Assembly (NCBI RefSeq): GCF_003666245.1
Contig: NZ_MJLZ01000007.1
Location: forward strand, 51,475-115,474
Direction of reading: 5' to 3'
DNA length: 64,000 nt
Origin: Brenneria alni
GTDB lineage: Bacteria > Pseudomonadota > Gammaproteobacteria > Enterobacterales > Enterobacteriaceae
Part shown: piece after piece, positions 19,677 to 29,365 of the stretch
How positions within the stretch are numbered: position 1 is the first letter of the stretch
Layout: every line of letters starts with the position of its first letter
Notes under the pieces: generated by a model
Database searches by the model: none
Told to the model about the DNA's origin: nothing
What the model saw: the letters and a program-made list of their open reading frames with translations, nothing else
Program-made: the position numbers and the translations under genes

Positions 19677-20035
19677 CTAAAGCACTTAATACACCAAATA
19701 CGATGGTTGTTGCCGGGCAACCGGCCATCATTAGTTATGTGCCTGAAATTGGCATGTTTCGTGGTAAGTTTATTGGTTTATCAGGCTATTGTGACTTTGT
19801 AGCCGATAGCATTGATGGGCTAAGGAGTGAGGGAGAAATCTCACTACGTGAATATCTGGCAGATTGTCAGGAAAGCGGAATCGATCCCTATGAGCGTGAA
19901 GAGAAAGTGAAAACGTTCACCCTCCGCTACCCTGAATCGTTCGGAGAACGGCTGACCATTGCCGCCGCTGAACGCCAGGTTTCAGTGAATGCGTTTATCG
20001 TCGAAACGCTTAACGAACGAATGAAGCTCGCTTAA
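19673..20035 (+). CDS. hicB: HicB-family antitoxin
   Basis: HicB is the antitoxin partner of HicA. It has a partially degraded RNase-H-like N-terminal domain (IISYVPEIGMFRGKFIGLSG) and a C-terminal ribbon-helix-helix/Arc-type DNA-binding segment (TFTLRYPESFGERL, then NAFIVETLNERM). It has 120 residues when started at ATG 19673, which overlaps the hicA stop in the usual toxin-first order. An in-frame start nine codons earlier lies inside hicA and is not used. The gene looks intact although its partner is broken. Confidence 0.85.
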   Translation: MTKALNTPNTMVVAGQPAIISYVPEIGMFRGKFIGLSGYCDFVADSIDGLRSEGEISLREYLADCQESGIDPYEREEKVKTFTLRYPESFGERLTIAAAERQVSVNAFIVETLNERMKLA

Positions 20036-20143
20036 CGATCTCCCGCTCCGGGCGGGTCTTCTTCTGCCTGAAAATCACTGCAAGATCCCGCACGGCAATG
20101 CTCAGTCCTACTAATCGACTGATTCTCATATATTGAATGTAAC

Positions 20144-20167
20144 GCCCATCAGAATTTGGGCTTTTTT
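20144..20167 (+). terminator. Weak terminator after hicB
   Basis: A 5-bp stem GCCCA/TGGGC with an 8-nt loop is followed by six T residues. A further CCCGC/GCGGG stem at 20042-20056 lies directly behind the hicB stop. Either could end the hicAB transcript. The leftward yiaJ gene ends at 20214. Confidence 0.5.
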
Positions 20168-20213
20168 GTCTCAAATCGTGCAAGATCTCAGTATCTGCCT
20201 TATGGATGGCAAC

Positions 20214-21032
20214 TCAAAGAGGGACAATAAGATCGTTAGTTGAGAAGCCCAGCTCTTTGGAAATTGCCTCGGCCGTCGCTTTTAACGGTTTAAGCAGCGT
20301 CTCCTCGCCAATTTGTTGCAATTTTACCGTAGAAAGGGAAATGGAAATGGCATAGCCGACACGCTGATGAATATCAAACACCGGAACCGCGATACAGGAC
20401 ACGCCCAGCTCATTCTCTTCCCGGTCCATCGCCATGCCTGCCGCACGGATCTGCTCAAGCTCCTGATACATCGCCTGAAGATCGGTAATCGTGTTGCGCG
20501 TCAGCGGCTTGATTTCATCCTGATGACTCCGCCAATAGTCGGCAATGTAATCAGCCTGACCATAAGCCATATAAATTTTCCCCATTGCCGAACAGTACAA
20601 CGACATATGCTGACCAATATAGGCACGGGTGCGCAGCATACCGGTGGTTGGCTCCAGTTTGTAAATCATGATGGCGTGATCGTTTTCCCGGCTGGAAAAG
20701 TTAACGGTTTCACCCGTGGCAAGATTCAATGCCTCCAGATGCGGCGCGGCGACATGAATAATGTTGAGCGATGAAAGCGCCTTTTGGCCGACGGCAACAA
20801 ATTTGGTGGTTAAACGGTAACTGCCCGCCGCAGGTGCTGGCGTCACATAGCCGCAGGATTGCAGCCCCTGCAATAGCCGATGCACGGTGCTTTTATTTAA
20901 CTGCGCCAGTTCTGAAAGATGGGCCAGTGGGCAACCATTCGGGTAATTACTAAGAATTTCAATGAGCTGGAGTCCACGAAAAAGGCTTTGGCTTCCAGCG
21001 GGTTTCTCTTTGGCAAGTTCCGTATCTTTCAT
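20214..21032 (-). CDS. yiaJ: IclR-family transcriptional regulator YiaJ
   Basis: This is an IclR-type regulator with an N-terminal winged helix (about residues 18-80; helix-turn-helix LSELAQLNKSTVHRLLQGLQ) and a C-terminal GAF-like effector domain (about 95-260). It has 272 residues. It diverges from the yiaK operon, exactly as YiaJ does in E. coli, where it represses the diketogulonate genes. Repression of yiaK and its followers is therefore the likely role. The effector cannot be read from sequence. Confidence 0.88.
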   Translation of the reverse strand: MKDTELAKEKPAGSQSLFRGLQLIEILSNYPNGCPLAHLSELAQLNKSTVHRLLQGLQSCGYVTPAPAAGSYRLTTKFVAVGQKALSSLNIIHVAAPHLEALNLATGETVNFSSRENDHAIMIYKLEPTTGMLRTRAYIGQHMSLYCSAMGKIYMAYGQADYIADYWRSHQDEIKPLTRNTITDLQAMYQELEQIRAAGMAMDREENELGVSCIAVPVFDIHQRVGYAISISLSTVKLQQIGEETLLKPLKATAEAISKELGFSTNDLIVPL

Positions 21033-21266
21033 TATTTTATCCCCCCGTTATTTAACGGTAATCGCAAAAGATTAACCTAAAGTGAGGTTCAGCGATAAGC
21101 AATACTCACACGAACGTGATGCCTTGATTTTTTCTCTGCCATCTCTTTTACTCCGTATCCGTGAACCTCTCAAACCTGAGAAAAAATATGGCAAAGACAG
21201 ATATATCCCACCCTTACCCCGCTGTCATTCCCCTTTAAAACGACTATCGCTGTACGTGCATGGAAT

Positions 21267-21282
21267 TGTGTCACTCATCACA
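21267..21282 (+). promoter_or_regulatory. CRP-like site upstream of yiaK
   Basis: TGTGT-CACTCA-TCACA matches the CRP core TGTGA-N6-TCACA at nine of ten positions. It lies about 110 bp before the predicted transcription start. E. coli yiaK-S is CRP-activated, so this is plausible but unproven. Confidence 0.45.
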
Positions 21283-21341
21283 CTAATGAAAATATTTTAA
21301 TAACATATTGATATTATTGGTTTTTAAAAAACGCCAGCTCT

Positions 21342-21370
21342 TTGACTTGTAAAAAAATGGCCTGTATTAT
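21342..21370 (+). promoter_or_regulatory. Sigma-70 promoter of the yiaK operon
   Basis: TTGACT (21342-21347) and TATTAT (21365-21370) are separated by exactly 17 bp; each hexamer has one mismatch to consensus. The expected start is near 21377, giving a leader of about 75 nt. A promoter this strong needs repression, which fits the adjacent IclR-type regulator. Confidence 0.75.
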
Positions 21371-21450
21371 TTTTTGAAATTAGATATCACATAATGAAAT
21401 TTAAAGAACAAAAAAAATACAGCACAGAAATCGTGCTTTAGGAGAATCCG

Positions 21451-22934
<1,484 letters not shown>

Positions 22935-22998
22935 TTTATCTGATGCCTTTTCCTGCCGTCAGGGTTAACCCGGGCGGTTTAAATAAAGGGAACAGGCT

Positions 22999-23046
22999 AT
23001 GAATTCCATATCGGTGAATGATATTGCCGAAAATAAAATGGAGTAA
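22999..23046 (+). CDS. Possible 15-codon leader ORF upstream of the DUF4862 gene
   Basis: ATG 22999 follows AGGGAACAGG and encodes MNSISVNDIAENKME, then TAA. The GGAG overlapping its last codons is the ribosome-binding site of the gene starting at 23050, three bases after the stop. It could couple translation or be a fortuitous short frame. Confidence 0.25.
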   Translation: MNSISVNDIAENKME

Positions 23047-23049
23047 AAC

Positions 23050-24027
23050 ATGTCTGACAAAGAAATCGCCTTTATTGTCGGCGCCTATCCGTGTGCGCCC
23101 AGTTTCCACCAGAAAGATGAAACGATGGAAATAGAGTTCTGGCGTAAATTATCCGATATGCCGCATATTCGCGGCATTGAACAACCCTGTCTGACCGACC
23201 TGCACCCGTATGGTGATGACTTTCTATTTAAACATTTGCCGCAAAAATGGGAGATTGTCGTCACCGGGGTGATGGAAACGATGCGTCGCCGTGGTCAGAA
23301 CCCTGCATTTGGTCTGGCATCGGAAGATGAAGAACAGCGCCAGGCCAGCCTGGATTACTATCGCCATGTACTCAATAAAATCAATCGCACCAACGATCGC
23401 TTTGGCGCAAAAAAAGTGATCGCCCTTGAGCTACAGGCCGCGCCATTAGCCAAATCAACCGATGTCGCCGCCGCCGCTGCCTGTTTCCAGCGTTCGCTAC
23501 AGGAGTTGCTAAGCTGGGACTGGCCCTGCGAAATCATCATTGAGCACTGCGATGCCATGAATGGCATCCAGCCGCGCAAAGGTTTTCTGCCGCTGAACGA
23601 GGAACTACAGGTTTTAACCACCGTTAATCCGCAGGCTAAAACACGCGTGGGAATCGCCATCAACTGGGCGCGTTCGGTGATAGAAACGCAGAGCACTGCT
23701 ACGCCGTTCGAACATGTACAACAAAGTCAGCAAGCGGGTTTGCTCAAAGCGCTGATGTTCTCTGGCATCACGCGCAGCGGCCCTTATGGCGAATGGCAGG
23801 ATTTACACGCGCCTTTTGCGCCATTCCCGAATGCCAAAGCCGGCTGTCAGGCGTCTTTAATGACCGTTGAGGCCGCCGGGGAGTTATTCCGACAGGCGCC
23901 GTTATCCAGCTTAAGTTTCGCCGGCATAAAACTGCTGGAGATCGATCCGTCCGCCGATGTACAACACCGTATCGCCATTATTGAAGACGGAATTAATGCA
24001 TTATTAAAAGCCCAGCCTGACTCATAA
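23050..24027 (+). CDS. DUF4862-family protein (third gene of the yiaKL operon)
   Basis: This is a 325-residue soluble protein without signal peptide or membrane segments. It resembles the DUF4862 family; residues such as [10 protein letters not shown] and [12 protein letters not shown] have the look of strand ends in a TIM barrel of the sugar isomerase/epimerase type, which is inference. It occupies the slot called yiaX1 in the Klebsiella yiaKLX1X2PQRS operon. A role with an intermediate of ascorbate/diketogulonate breakdown is likely, but the reaction is unknown. It uses ATG 23050 with GGAG upstream. Confidence 0.75.
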   Translation: MSDKEIAFIVGAYPCAPSFHQKDETMEIEFWRKLSDMPHIRGIEQPCLTDLHPYGDDFLFKHLPQKWEIVVTGVMETMRRRGQNPAFGLASEDEEQRQASLDYYRHVLNKINRTNDRFGAKKVIALELQAAPLAKSTDVAAAAACFQRSLQELLSWDWPCEIIIEHCDAMNGIQPRKGFLPLNEELQVLTTVNPQAKTRVGIAINWARSVIETQSTATPFEHVQQSQQAGLLKALMFSGITRSGPYGEWQDLHAPFAPFPNAKAGCQASLMTVEAAGELFRQAPLSSLSFAGIKLLEIDPSADVQHRIAIIEDGINALLKAQPDS

Positions 24028-24120
24028 AATTTTAATGTAATAAAAAGATAAAAATAATTAACGAGCGATAATTTAATAAATTATTCATTCATCTGCCGAC
24101 GGCCAGTTTCACAGAGTGCC

Positions 24121-24163
24121 CTTTCTGCATAGCAGAAAGAAAGATTCTTCACATTATTGTGAA
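24121..24163 (+). repeat. Two adjacent perfect hairpins inside the yia operon
   Basis: Stem one is CTTTCTGC/GCAGAAAG (24121-24128 and 24132-24139) and stem two is TTCACA/TGTGAA (24148-24153 and 24158-24163). No U tract follows, so they do not look like terminators. They lie in the unusually long 173-bp gap before the transporter gene and may be an mRNA processing or stability element, or an operator. Confidence 0.45.
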
Positions 24164-24200
24164 AGATATTTTAATAATAATGATTAAGGCATGACGTAAA

Positions 24201-25520
24201 ATGAACATAGACTCAAGTACCCTACAAACGAATATTCCCAAAGAACGTTGGCTGAGGATTATCCCGCCAATCCTGATCACATGTATTATCTCTTATATGG
24301 ATCGCGTGAATATCGCGTTCGCCATGCCGGGCGGTATGGATGATGAATTGGGAATTACCGCATCGATGGCAGGTCTGGCGGGCGGTATTTTCTTCATTGG
24401 TTATTTATTCCTGCAGGTTCCCGGCGGAAAAATCGCCGTACACGGCAGCGGCAAAAAATTTATCGGCTGGTCGCTGGTAGCCTGGGCGATTATTTCCATC
24501 CTGACTGGCCTGGTAACCAACCAATACCAGTTATTGGCATTACGCTTCGCGCTTGGCGTTGCCGAAGGCGGGATGTTGCCCGTGGTTCTGACCATGATCA
24601 GCAACTGGTTTCCCGATGAAGAACGGGGACGGGCCAATGCCATCGTCATTATGTTCGTTCCGATCGCCGGGATGATAACCGCCCCGCTGTCCGGCTGGAT
24701 CATCTCCACTATGGACTGGCGCTGGCTGTTTATTATCGAAGGATTGTTATCGGCATTTGTGCTGATTTTATGGATGTTCACCATCAGCGATCGCCCTCAG
24801 GAAGCGCGTTGGATATCCGACGCGGAAAAAAACTGGTTGATTGCCGCTCTGGAGAGAGAACAACGCGCCATCGCCGGAAAAGCCGTGAAAAACGCATCGC
24901 TTTCCGCAGTGTTGTCCGATCGCACCATGTGGCAGCTCATTGCGCTCAACTTTTTCTATCAAACCGGCATTTATGGCTACACCCTGTGGCTGCCCACCAT
25001 TCTGAAAGAACTCACCAACACCGGCATGGGAGAGGTAGGGATGCTGGCCATCCTGCCTTTCGTCGGCGCCATGCTGGGCATGTACATCGTTTCGCTGCTG
25101 TCTGACCGAACAGGCAAGCGCAAGCTGTTCGTTTTCCTGCCGTTATCCGGCTTTGCGCTTTGCATGTTCCTGTCCGTCACGTTGAAGCAGCATATTTGGT
25201 GGTCTTATGCCGCTCTGGTGGGTTGCGGCGTCTTCCTGCAAGCCGCCGCCGGAGTGTTCTGGACGATCCCCGCCAAACTGTTCAGCGCTGAAATGGCAGG
25301 GGGCGCCCGCGGCGTGATCAATGCGCTCGGTAATCTGGGCGGATTCTGCGGCCCTTACGCCGTCGGCCTGCTGATCACCTATTACAACAAAGATGCGGGC
25401 GTCTATTGCCTGTCAATTTCGCTGGCTATCGCCGCCATTCTGGCGCTGCTTCTGCCGGGGAAATGCGACCAGCAGCCGGTATCCCGTCCTCAATTACAAA
25501 CGAAACGAACCACATTTTAA
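24201..25520 (+). CDS. yiaX2: MFS transporter, anion:cation symporter type (YiaX2-like)
   Basis: This is a twelve-segment major facilitator of the ACS family, the group that includes hexuronate, galactonate and tartrate symporters. It has 439 residues, a charged central loop at about 200-235 and the typical YMDRVNIAFA stretch in TM1. It sits where E. coli K-12 carries the YiaMNO TRAP transporter and where Klebsiella carries yiaX2, so import of 2,3-diketo-L-gulonate or a related L-ascorbate product is the likely role. Family assignment is firm; the substrate is inferred from context. Confidence 0.85.
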   Translation: MNIDSSTLQTNIPKERWLRIIPPILITCIISYMDRVNIAFAMPGGMDDELGITASMAGLAGGIFFIGYLFLQVPGGKIAVHGSGKKFIGWSLVAWAIISILTGLVTNQYQLLALRFALGVAEGGMLPVVLTMISNWFPDEERGRANAIVIMFVPIAGMITAPLSGWIISTMDWRWLFIIEGLLSAFVLILWMFTISDRPQEARWISDAEKNWLIAALEREQRAIAGKAVKNASLSAVLSDRTMWQLIALNFFYQTGIYGYTLWLPTILKELTNTGMGEVGMLAILPFVGAMLGMYIVSLLSDRTGKRKLFVFLPLSGFALCMFLSVTLKQHIWWSYAALVGCGVFLQAAAGVFWTIPAKLFSAEMAGGARGVINALGNLGGFCGPYAVGLLITYYNKDAGVYCLSISLAIAAILALLLPGKCDQQPVSRPQLQTKRTTF

Positions 25521-25573
25521 GTAATTAATACCGTGGTCGCAGCGTGTTGCGGCCACCAGCGAAGGTGACGAAA

Positions 25574-27085
25574 ATGGAATATTGGTTAGGTATCGACTGC
25601 GGGGGCACTTACCTAAAAGCCGGGCTATATGATAGCCAGGGGCGGGAACAGGGCATTAGCCGCCAGCCGTTGCCGGTTATCAGCGATCATCCCGGCTGGG
25701 CCGAACGCGATATGGGCCAGTTATGGGCCGCCTGCGCGGAAACAATCGCCGCCGTTTTACAGCGGTGTCGGGTCAAAGGTCATCAGATCAAGGGGATCGG
25801 CATTTCCGCTCAGGGTAAGGGATTATTCCTGCTGGATAAACAGCACCGGCCTTTGGGCCGGGGTATCCTGTCCTCTGACCGCCGGGCGATGGATATCGTC
25901 CATCACTGGCAGCAACACCGCATGTCGCAGCAGCTTTATCCCCTCACGCGGCAAACCTTGTGGACCGGGCATCCCGTCACGCTACTTCGCTGGATCAAAC
26001 AGCATCAGCCAGAACGCTACCGGCAGATTGGCTCCGTCATGATGGCGCATGATTATTTACGCTTTCGCCTGACCGGCCAGCGAGATTGTGAAGAAACCAA
26101 TATTTCCGAATCCAATCTTTATCATATGGATAAAGGCGCCTATGCACCGGAGCTGGCCGCGCTGCTTGGCATCAGCGAAATCATATCCGCCCTGCCGCCT
26201 ATCGTCGGCTCCGCACAGGTATGTGGTGAAGTTACTCCGCAGGCGGCAACGCTCACCGGTCTGATGGCGGGAACGCCGGTCGTCGGCGGGTTGTTTGATG
26301 TGGTATCCACCGCGCTATGCGCCGGTTTACATGATGAATCAACGTTAAACGCCGTGATGGGCACCTGGGCGGTGACCAGCGGCATTGCCACCGAAATACG
26401 GTCGCATGAACCCCATCCTTATGTTTATGGACGCTATGCCGATGCCGGGCGCTATATCGTTCATGAAGCCAGCCCGACCTCATCCGCCAATCTGGAATGG
26501 CTAACCGGTCAGTGGGGAGCGCCGGATTTCAACGAGATTAACCATGCCGTCGCCAGCCTCCCCAAAGCGGGTAGCGAGGTGATGTTTTTGCCGTTTCTCT
26601 ATGGCAGCAACGCCGGGCTGGAGATGACCGCCGGGTTTTATGGCTTGCAGTCTCTCCACCGCCGGGAGCATTTGCTACAGGCTGTTTATGAAGGCGTTAT
26701 TTTCAGTCATATGACGCACCTGAAGCGAATGCGGGAACGTTTCCACCAGGTTAATACGTTGCGCGTCACGGGCGGCCCCGCCCATTCACGGGTATGGATG
26801 CAAATCCTGGCGGACGTCAGCGGGCTACCGGTTGAACTGCCCCAGGTAGAGGAAACCGGTTGTCTGGGCGCGGCGCTGGCGGCCCTGGTCGGCAGCGGAG
26901 TTTACGCCAGCTTCACCGAGGCACAGCGCCAGCTGCAACCCGCGGCGCAAACCATTGAACCCGATCCCGCCGCGCAAGCCGCTTACCAAAAGAAGTTATT
27001 GCATTATCAGTATCTTATTGAAGCGTTACAGGGTTATCACACCCGTTGCGCCTCCCTTACCCCCGCAAGGAGTGATCAAGCATGA
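25574..27085 (+). CDS. lyxK: FGGY-family L-xylulose/3-keto-L-gulonate kinase
   Basis: This cytosolic sugar kinase phosphorylates 3-keto-L-gulonate (and L-xylulose) so that SgbH can act. Two RNase-H-fold domains are visible. The N-terminal phosphate motif is GIDCGGTYLKAG, a central LMAGTPVVGGLFDV block supplies the adenosine site, and TGGPAHSRVWMQILADV is the C-terminal FGGY signature. ATG 25574 is preceded by GAAGGTGA and gives 503 residues (E. coli 498). An in-frame start at 25544 lies before the ribosome-binding site and is rejected. The stop overlaps sgbH (ATGA). Confidence 0.9.
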   Translation: MEYWLGIDCGGTYLKAGLYDSQGREQGISRQPLPVISDHPGWAERDMGQLWAACAETIAAVLQRCRVKGHQIKGIGISAQGKGLFLLDKQHRPLGRGILSSDRRAMDIVHHWQQHRMSQQLYPLTRQTLWTGHPVTLLRWIKQHQPERYRQIGSVMMAHDYLRFRLTGQRDCEETNISESNLYHMDKGAYAPELAALLGISEIISALPPIVGSAQVCGEVTPQAATLTGLMAGTPVVGGLFDVVSTALCAGLHDESTLNAVMGTWAVTSGIATEIRSHEPHPYVYGRYADAGRYIVHEASPTSSANLEWLTGQWGAPDFNEINHAVASLPKAGSEVMFLPFLYGSNAGLEMTAGFYGLQSLHRREHLLQAVYEGVIFSHMTHLKRMRERFHQVNTLRVTGGPAHSRVWMQILADVSGLPVELPQVEETGCLGAALAALVGSGVYASFTEAQRQLQPAAQTIEPDPAAQAAYQKKLLHYQYLIEALQGYHTRCASLTPARSDQA

Positions 27086-27741
27086 GCCGACCATTGCTGC
27101 AACTGGCACTGGATCATACGGATCTGGACGCCGCATTATTGACCGTCGCAAAGCTCAAAAAGCATGTCGATATTATTGAAGCAGGCACCATTCTCTGCAT
27201 CTCGGAGGGGCTGACTGCCGTTCGGAAGCTACGTGAACAGTGTCCAGAGCATATTATCGTGGCCGACTTAAAAGTCGCCGATGCGGGTGAAACGCTGGCA
27301 AAACAGGCGTTTTCCGCCGGAGCGAACTGGATGACGGTGATATGCGCCGCCCCTCTCGCCACCGTCGCCAGAGCGCAGGAGGTCGCCTCACAATACGGCG
27401 GCGAGATCCAGATCGAGCTGTTCGGACGCTGGACGCTGGATGATGCGCAAGCATGGCGCAAGCTGGGCGTAAAACAGGCGATTTATCACCGGGGACGCGA
27501 TGCGCAGGCAAGCGGCCAGAACTGGAGTCAGGATGATCTGAAAACGATGGCCGCCCTGACGGAACTGGGGATTGAGCTGTCCATTACCGGCGGGATCACG
27601 CCCGCCGACCTGCCGTTATTTAGCGATATTTCCGTACAAGCGTTTATTGCCGGGCGTGCGCTGGCCGATGCCGAAAATCCGTCCGCTATCGCCACCGCAT
27701 TCCACCAGCAAATCAATGCTATCTGGGGTAAACGCGCATGA
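27082..27741 (+). CDS. sgbH: 3-keto-L-gulonate-6-phosphate decarboxylase
   Basis: SgbH (YiaQ, UlaD paralogue) is a Mg2+-dependent OMP-decarboxylase-superfamily TIM barrel that makes L-xylulose-5-phosphate and CO2. It has the D11 start motif LALDHTD, the ADLKVADAG (D-x-K-x-x-D) catalytic motif, YHRGRDAQ, and the SITGGI/FIAGRA phosphate site. It has 219 residues (E. coli 220). It is coupled to its neighbours by 4-bp overlaps on both sides. Confidence 0.94.
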   Translation: MSRPLLQLALDHTDLDAALLTVAKLKKHVDIIEAGTILCISEGLTAVRKLREQCPEHIIVADLKVADAGETLAKQAFSAGANWMTVICAAPLATVARAQEVASQYGGEIQIELFGRWTLDDAQAWRKLGVKQAIYHRGRDAQASGQNWSQDDLKTMAALTELGIELSITGGITPADLPLFSDISVQAFIAGRALADAENPSAIATAFHQQINAIWGKRA

Positions 27742-28598
27742 GACATCACCCGCTGGGTATTTATGAAAAGGCCCTGCCTAAATCACTAAGCTGGCCGGAA
27801 CGACTGGCGCTGGCCAAAAGCTGTGGTTTCGACTTTATTGAAATGTCTGTTGATGAAACAGATGAACGCCTCGCCCGATTGGCCTGGAGCACGGCGCAGC
27901 GGGCATCGTTAGTAACGGCGATTCTGGAAAGCGGCGTCACGATCCCCTCCATGTGCCTGTCGGCTCATCGCCGGTTCCCCTTCGGCAGCCATGACCAGGC
28001 CACCCGTGAGCGTGCTCAGGAGATTATGCTACAGGCGATTCAGTTGGCCCGCGATCTCGGTATCCGCACCATTCAACTGGCCGGTTACGACGTCTACTAT
28101 GAAGAGCAGGACAGCGGTACACGACAGCGCTTTACCGACGGGCTGGCGTGGGCGGTCGACAAAGCCGCCGCTGCACAGGTTATGCTGGCGGTCGAAATTA
28201 TGGATACGGAATTCATGAATTCCATCACCAAATGGAAAGAATGGGATCGCCAGCTTTCCTCCCCCTGGTTTAGCGTCTATCCGGATATCGGCAATCTGAG
28301 CGCCTGGGGTAATAACATTCCGCAGGAACTAGCGCTGGGGATCGATCGTATTGCCGCCATCCATTTAAAAGACACTTATCCGGTAACCGCCACATCCAAA
28401 GGCCAGTTTCGTGACGTTCCCTTTGGGCAAGGCTGCGTTGACTTCGTCGGCCTCTTCCAGAATTTAAAAAAGCTGAATTACCGCGGCGCATTCCTGATTG
28501 AAATGTGGACAGAGAAAGCCAGCGAGCCGGTGCTGGAAATCATCAACGCCCGTAAATGGATTGAAGACCGGATGCGGGAAGGAGGGTTCCTATGTTAG
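27738..28598 (+). CDS. sgbU: L-xylulose-5-phosphate 3-epimerase
   Basis: SgbU (YiaR, UlaE paralogue) converts L-xylulose-5-phosphate to L-ribulose-5-phosphate. It is a 286-residue TIM-barrel protein, the same length as E. coli SgbU, of the xylose-isomerase-like epimerase family. Metal/catalytic blocks include [39 protein letters not shown] and HLKDTYPV. Its stop lies inside the sgbE start region (ATGTTAG), so translation is coupled. Confidence 0.93.
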   Translation: MRHHPLGIYEKALPKSLSWPERLALAKSCGFDFIEMSVDETDERLARLAWSTAQRASLVTAILESGVTIPSMCLSAHRRFPFGSHDQATRERAQEIMLQAIQLARDLGIRTIQLAGYDVYYEEQDSGTRQRFTDGLAWAVDKAAAAQVMLAVEIMDTEFMNSITKWKEWDRQLSSPWFSVYPDIGNLSAWGNNIPQELALGIDRIAAIHLKDTYPVTATSKGQFRDVPFGQGCVDFVGLFQNLKKLNYRGAFLIEMWTEKASEPVLEIINARKWIEDRMREGGFLC

Positions 28599-29290
28599 AA
28601 CAACTGAAACAGCAGGTATTAGACGCCAATCTGGCATTACCCAAACACCGTCTGGTGACCTTTACCTGGGGCAATGTCAGCGCGATTGACCGTCAGCAGG
28701 GGCTGGTGGTGATCAAACCCTCCGGCGTCGAATACGATGAAATGGACATTGACGACATGGTCATTGTCGAACTGACCAGCGGCGAGGTGGTCGAAGGAAA
28801 TAAAAAGCCCTCATCCGATACCGCGACTCATTTAGCGCTTTATCAACGTTTTGACGGCATCGGCGGTATTGTGCATACCCACTCACGACACGCCACCATC
28901 TGGTCGCAGGCCGGGCTGGATCTTCCCGCCTGGGGAACGACGCACGCCGACTATTTTTACGGTTCGATTCCCTGCACGCGCCTGATGACGGAGCGGGAGA
29001 TTGCCGGACAATATGAACGGGCCACAGGTGATGTCATTATCGAAACCTTCGTCAATCGCGGTATCGATCCTCTCCAGGTGCCGGCGGTGCTGGTCAATTC
29101 CCACGGGCCTTTTGCCTGGGGAAAAAGCGCCGCTGACGCCGTACACAATGCGGTGGTGCTGGAAGAGTGCGCCTATATGGGGATTTTCGCACGCCAGCTT
29201 ATGCCGGGACTCCGTGACATGCAACCCTCGCTGCTGGATAAACACTACTTACGCAAACACGGCGCTAACGCCTATTACGGGCAGAATTAA
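28592..29290 (+). CDS. sgbE: L-ribulose-5-phosphate 4-epimerase
   Basis: SgbE (YiaS, AraD/UlaF family) makes D-xylulose-5-phosphate, which enters the pentose phosphate pathway. It is a class II aldolase-fold zinc enzyme. The zinc histidines are in [10 protein letters not shown] and [10 protein letters not shown], and TWGNVSA and [13 protein letters not shown] are conserved substrate blocks. It has 232 residues (E. coli 231). It is the last gene of the operon and is followed by a strong terminator. Confidence 0.94.
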   Translation: MLEQLKQQVLDANLALPKHRLVTFTWGNVSAIDRQQGLVVIKPSGVEYDEMDIDDMVIVELTSGEVVEGNKKPSSDTATHLALYQRFDGIGGIVHTHSRHATIWSQAGLDLPAWGTTHADYFYGSIPCTRLMTEREIAGQYERATGDVIIETFVNRGIDPLQVPAVLVNSHGPFAWGKSAADAVHNAVVLEECAYMGIFARQLMPGLRDMQPSLLDKHYLRKHGANAYYGQN

Positions 29291-29330
29291 TTAATCCGGC
29301 GGTTTCCCCGTTCCCCACCAAATGCCAGTA

Positions 29331-29357
29331 ACGGCCACCGTCAGGTGGCCGTGTGTT
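29331..29357 (+). terminator. Rho-independent terminator of the yia operon
   Basis: A 9-bp perfect stem ACGGCCACC/GGTGGCCGT with loop GTCA is followed by GTGTTTTT. It lies 40 bp after sgbE and just beyond the 3' end of the convergent flavoprotein gene. Confidence 0.88.
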
Positions 29358-29365
29358 TTTCGTAT

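Larger units (their letters stand above)
21033..21450. other. Divergent control region between yiaJ and yiaK
   Basis: This 418-bp AT-rich stretch has no supported gene. It contains the leftward yiaJ promoter, a CRP-like site at 21267-21282, a strong sigma-70 promoter at 21342-21370 and the ribosome-binding site TAGGAG of yiaK. The 72-codon ORF at 21082-21300 has no family resemblance and is not called. Confidence 0.5.

Noticed and set aside
19087..20213. Possible prophage or integrative element between CpxQ and yiaJ
   Set aside because: No integrase, attachment-site repeat or tRNA target is visible; only hicAB and a short unrecognised frame are present.
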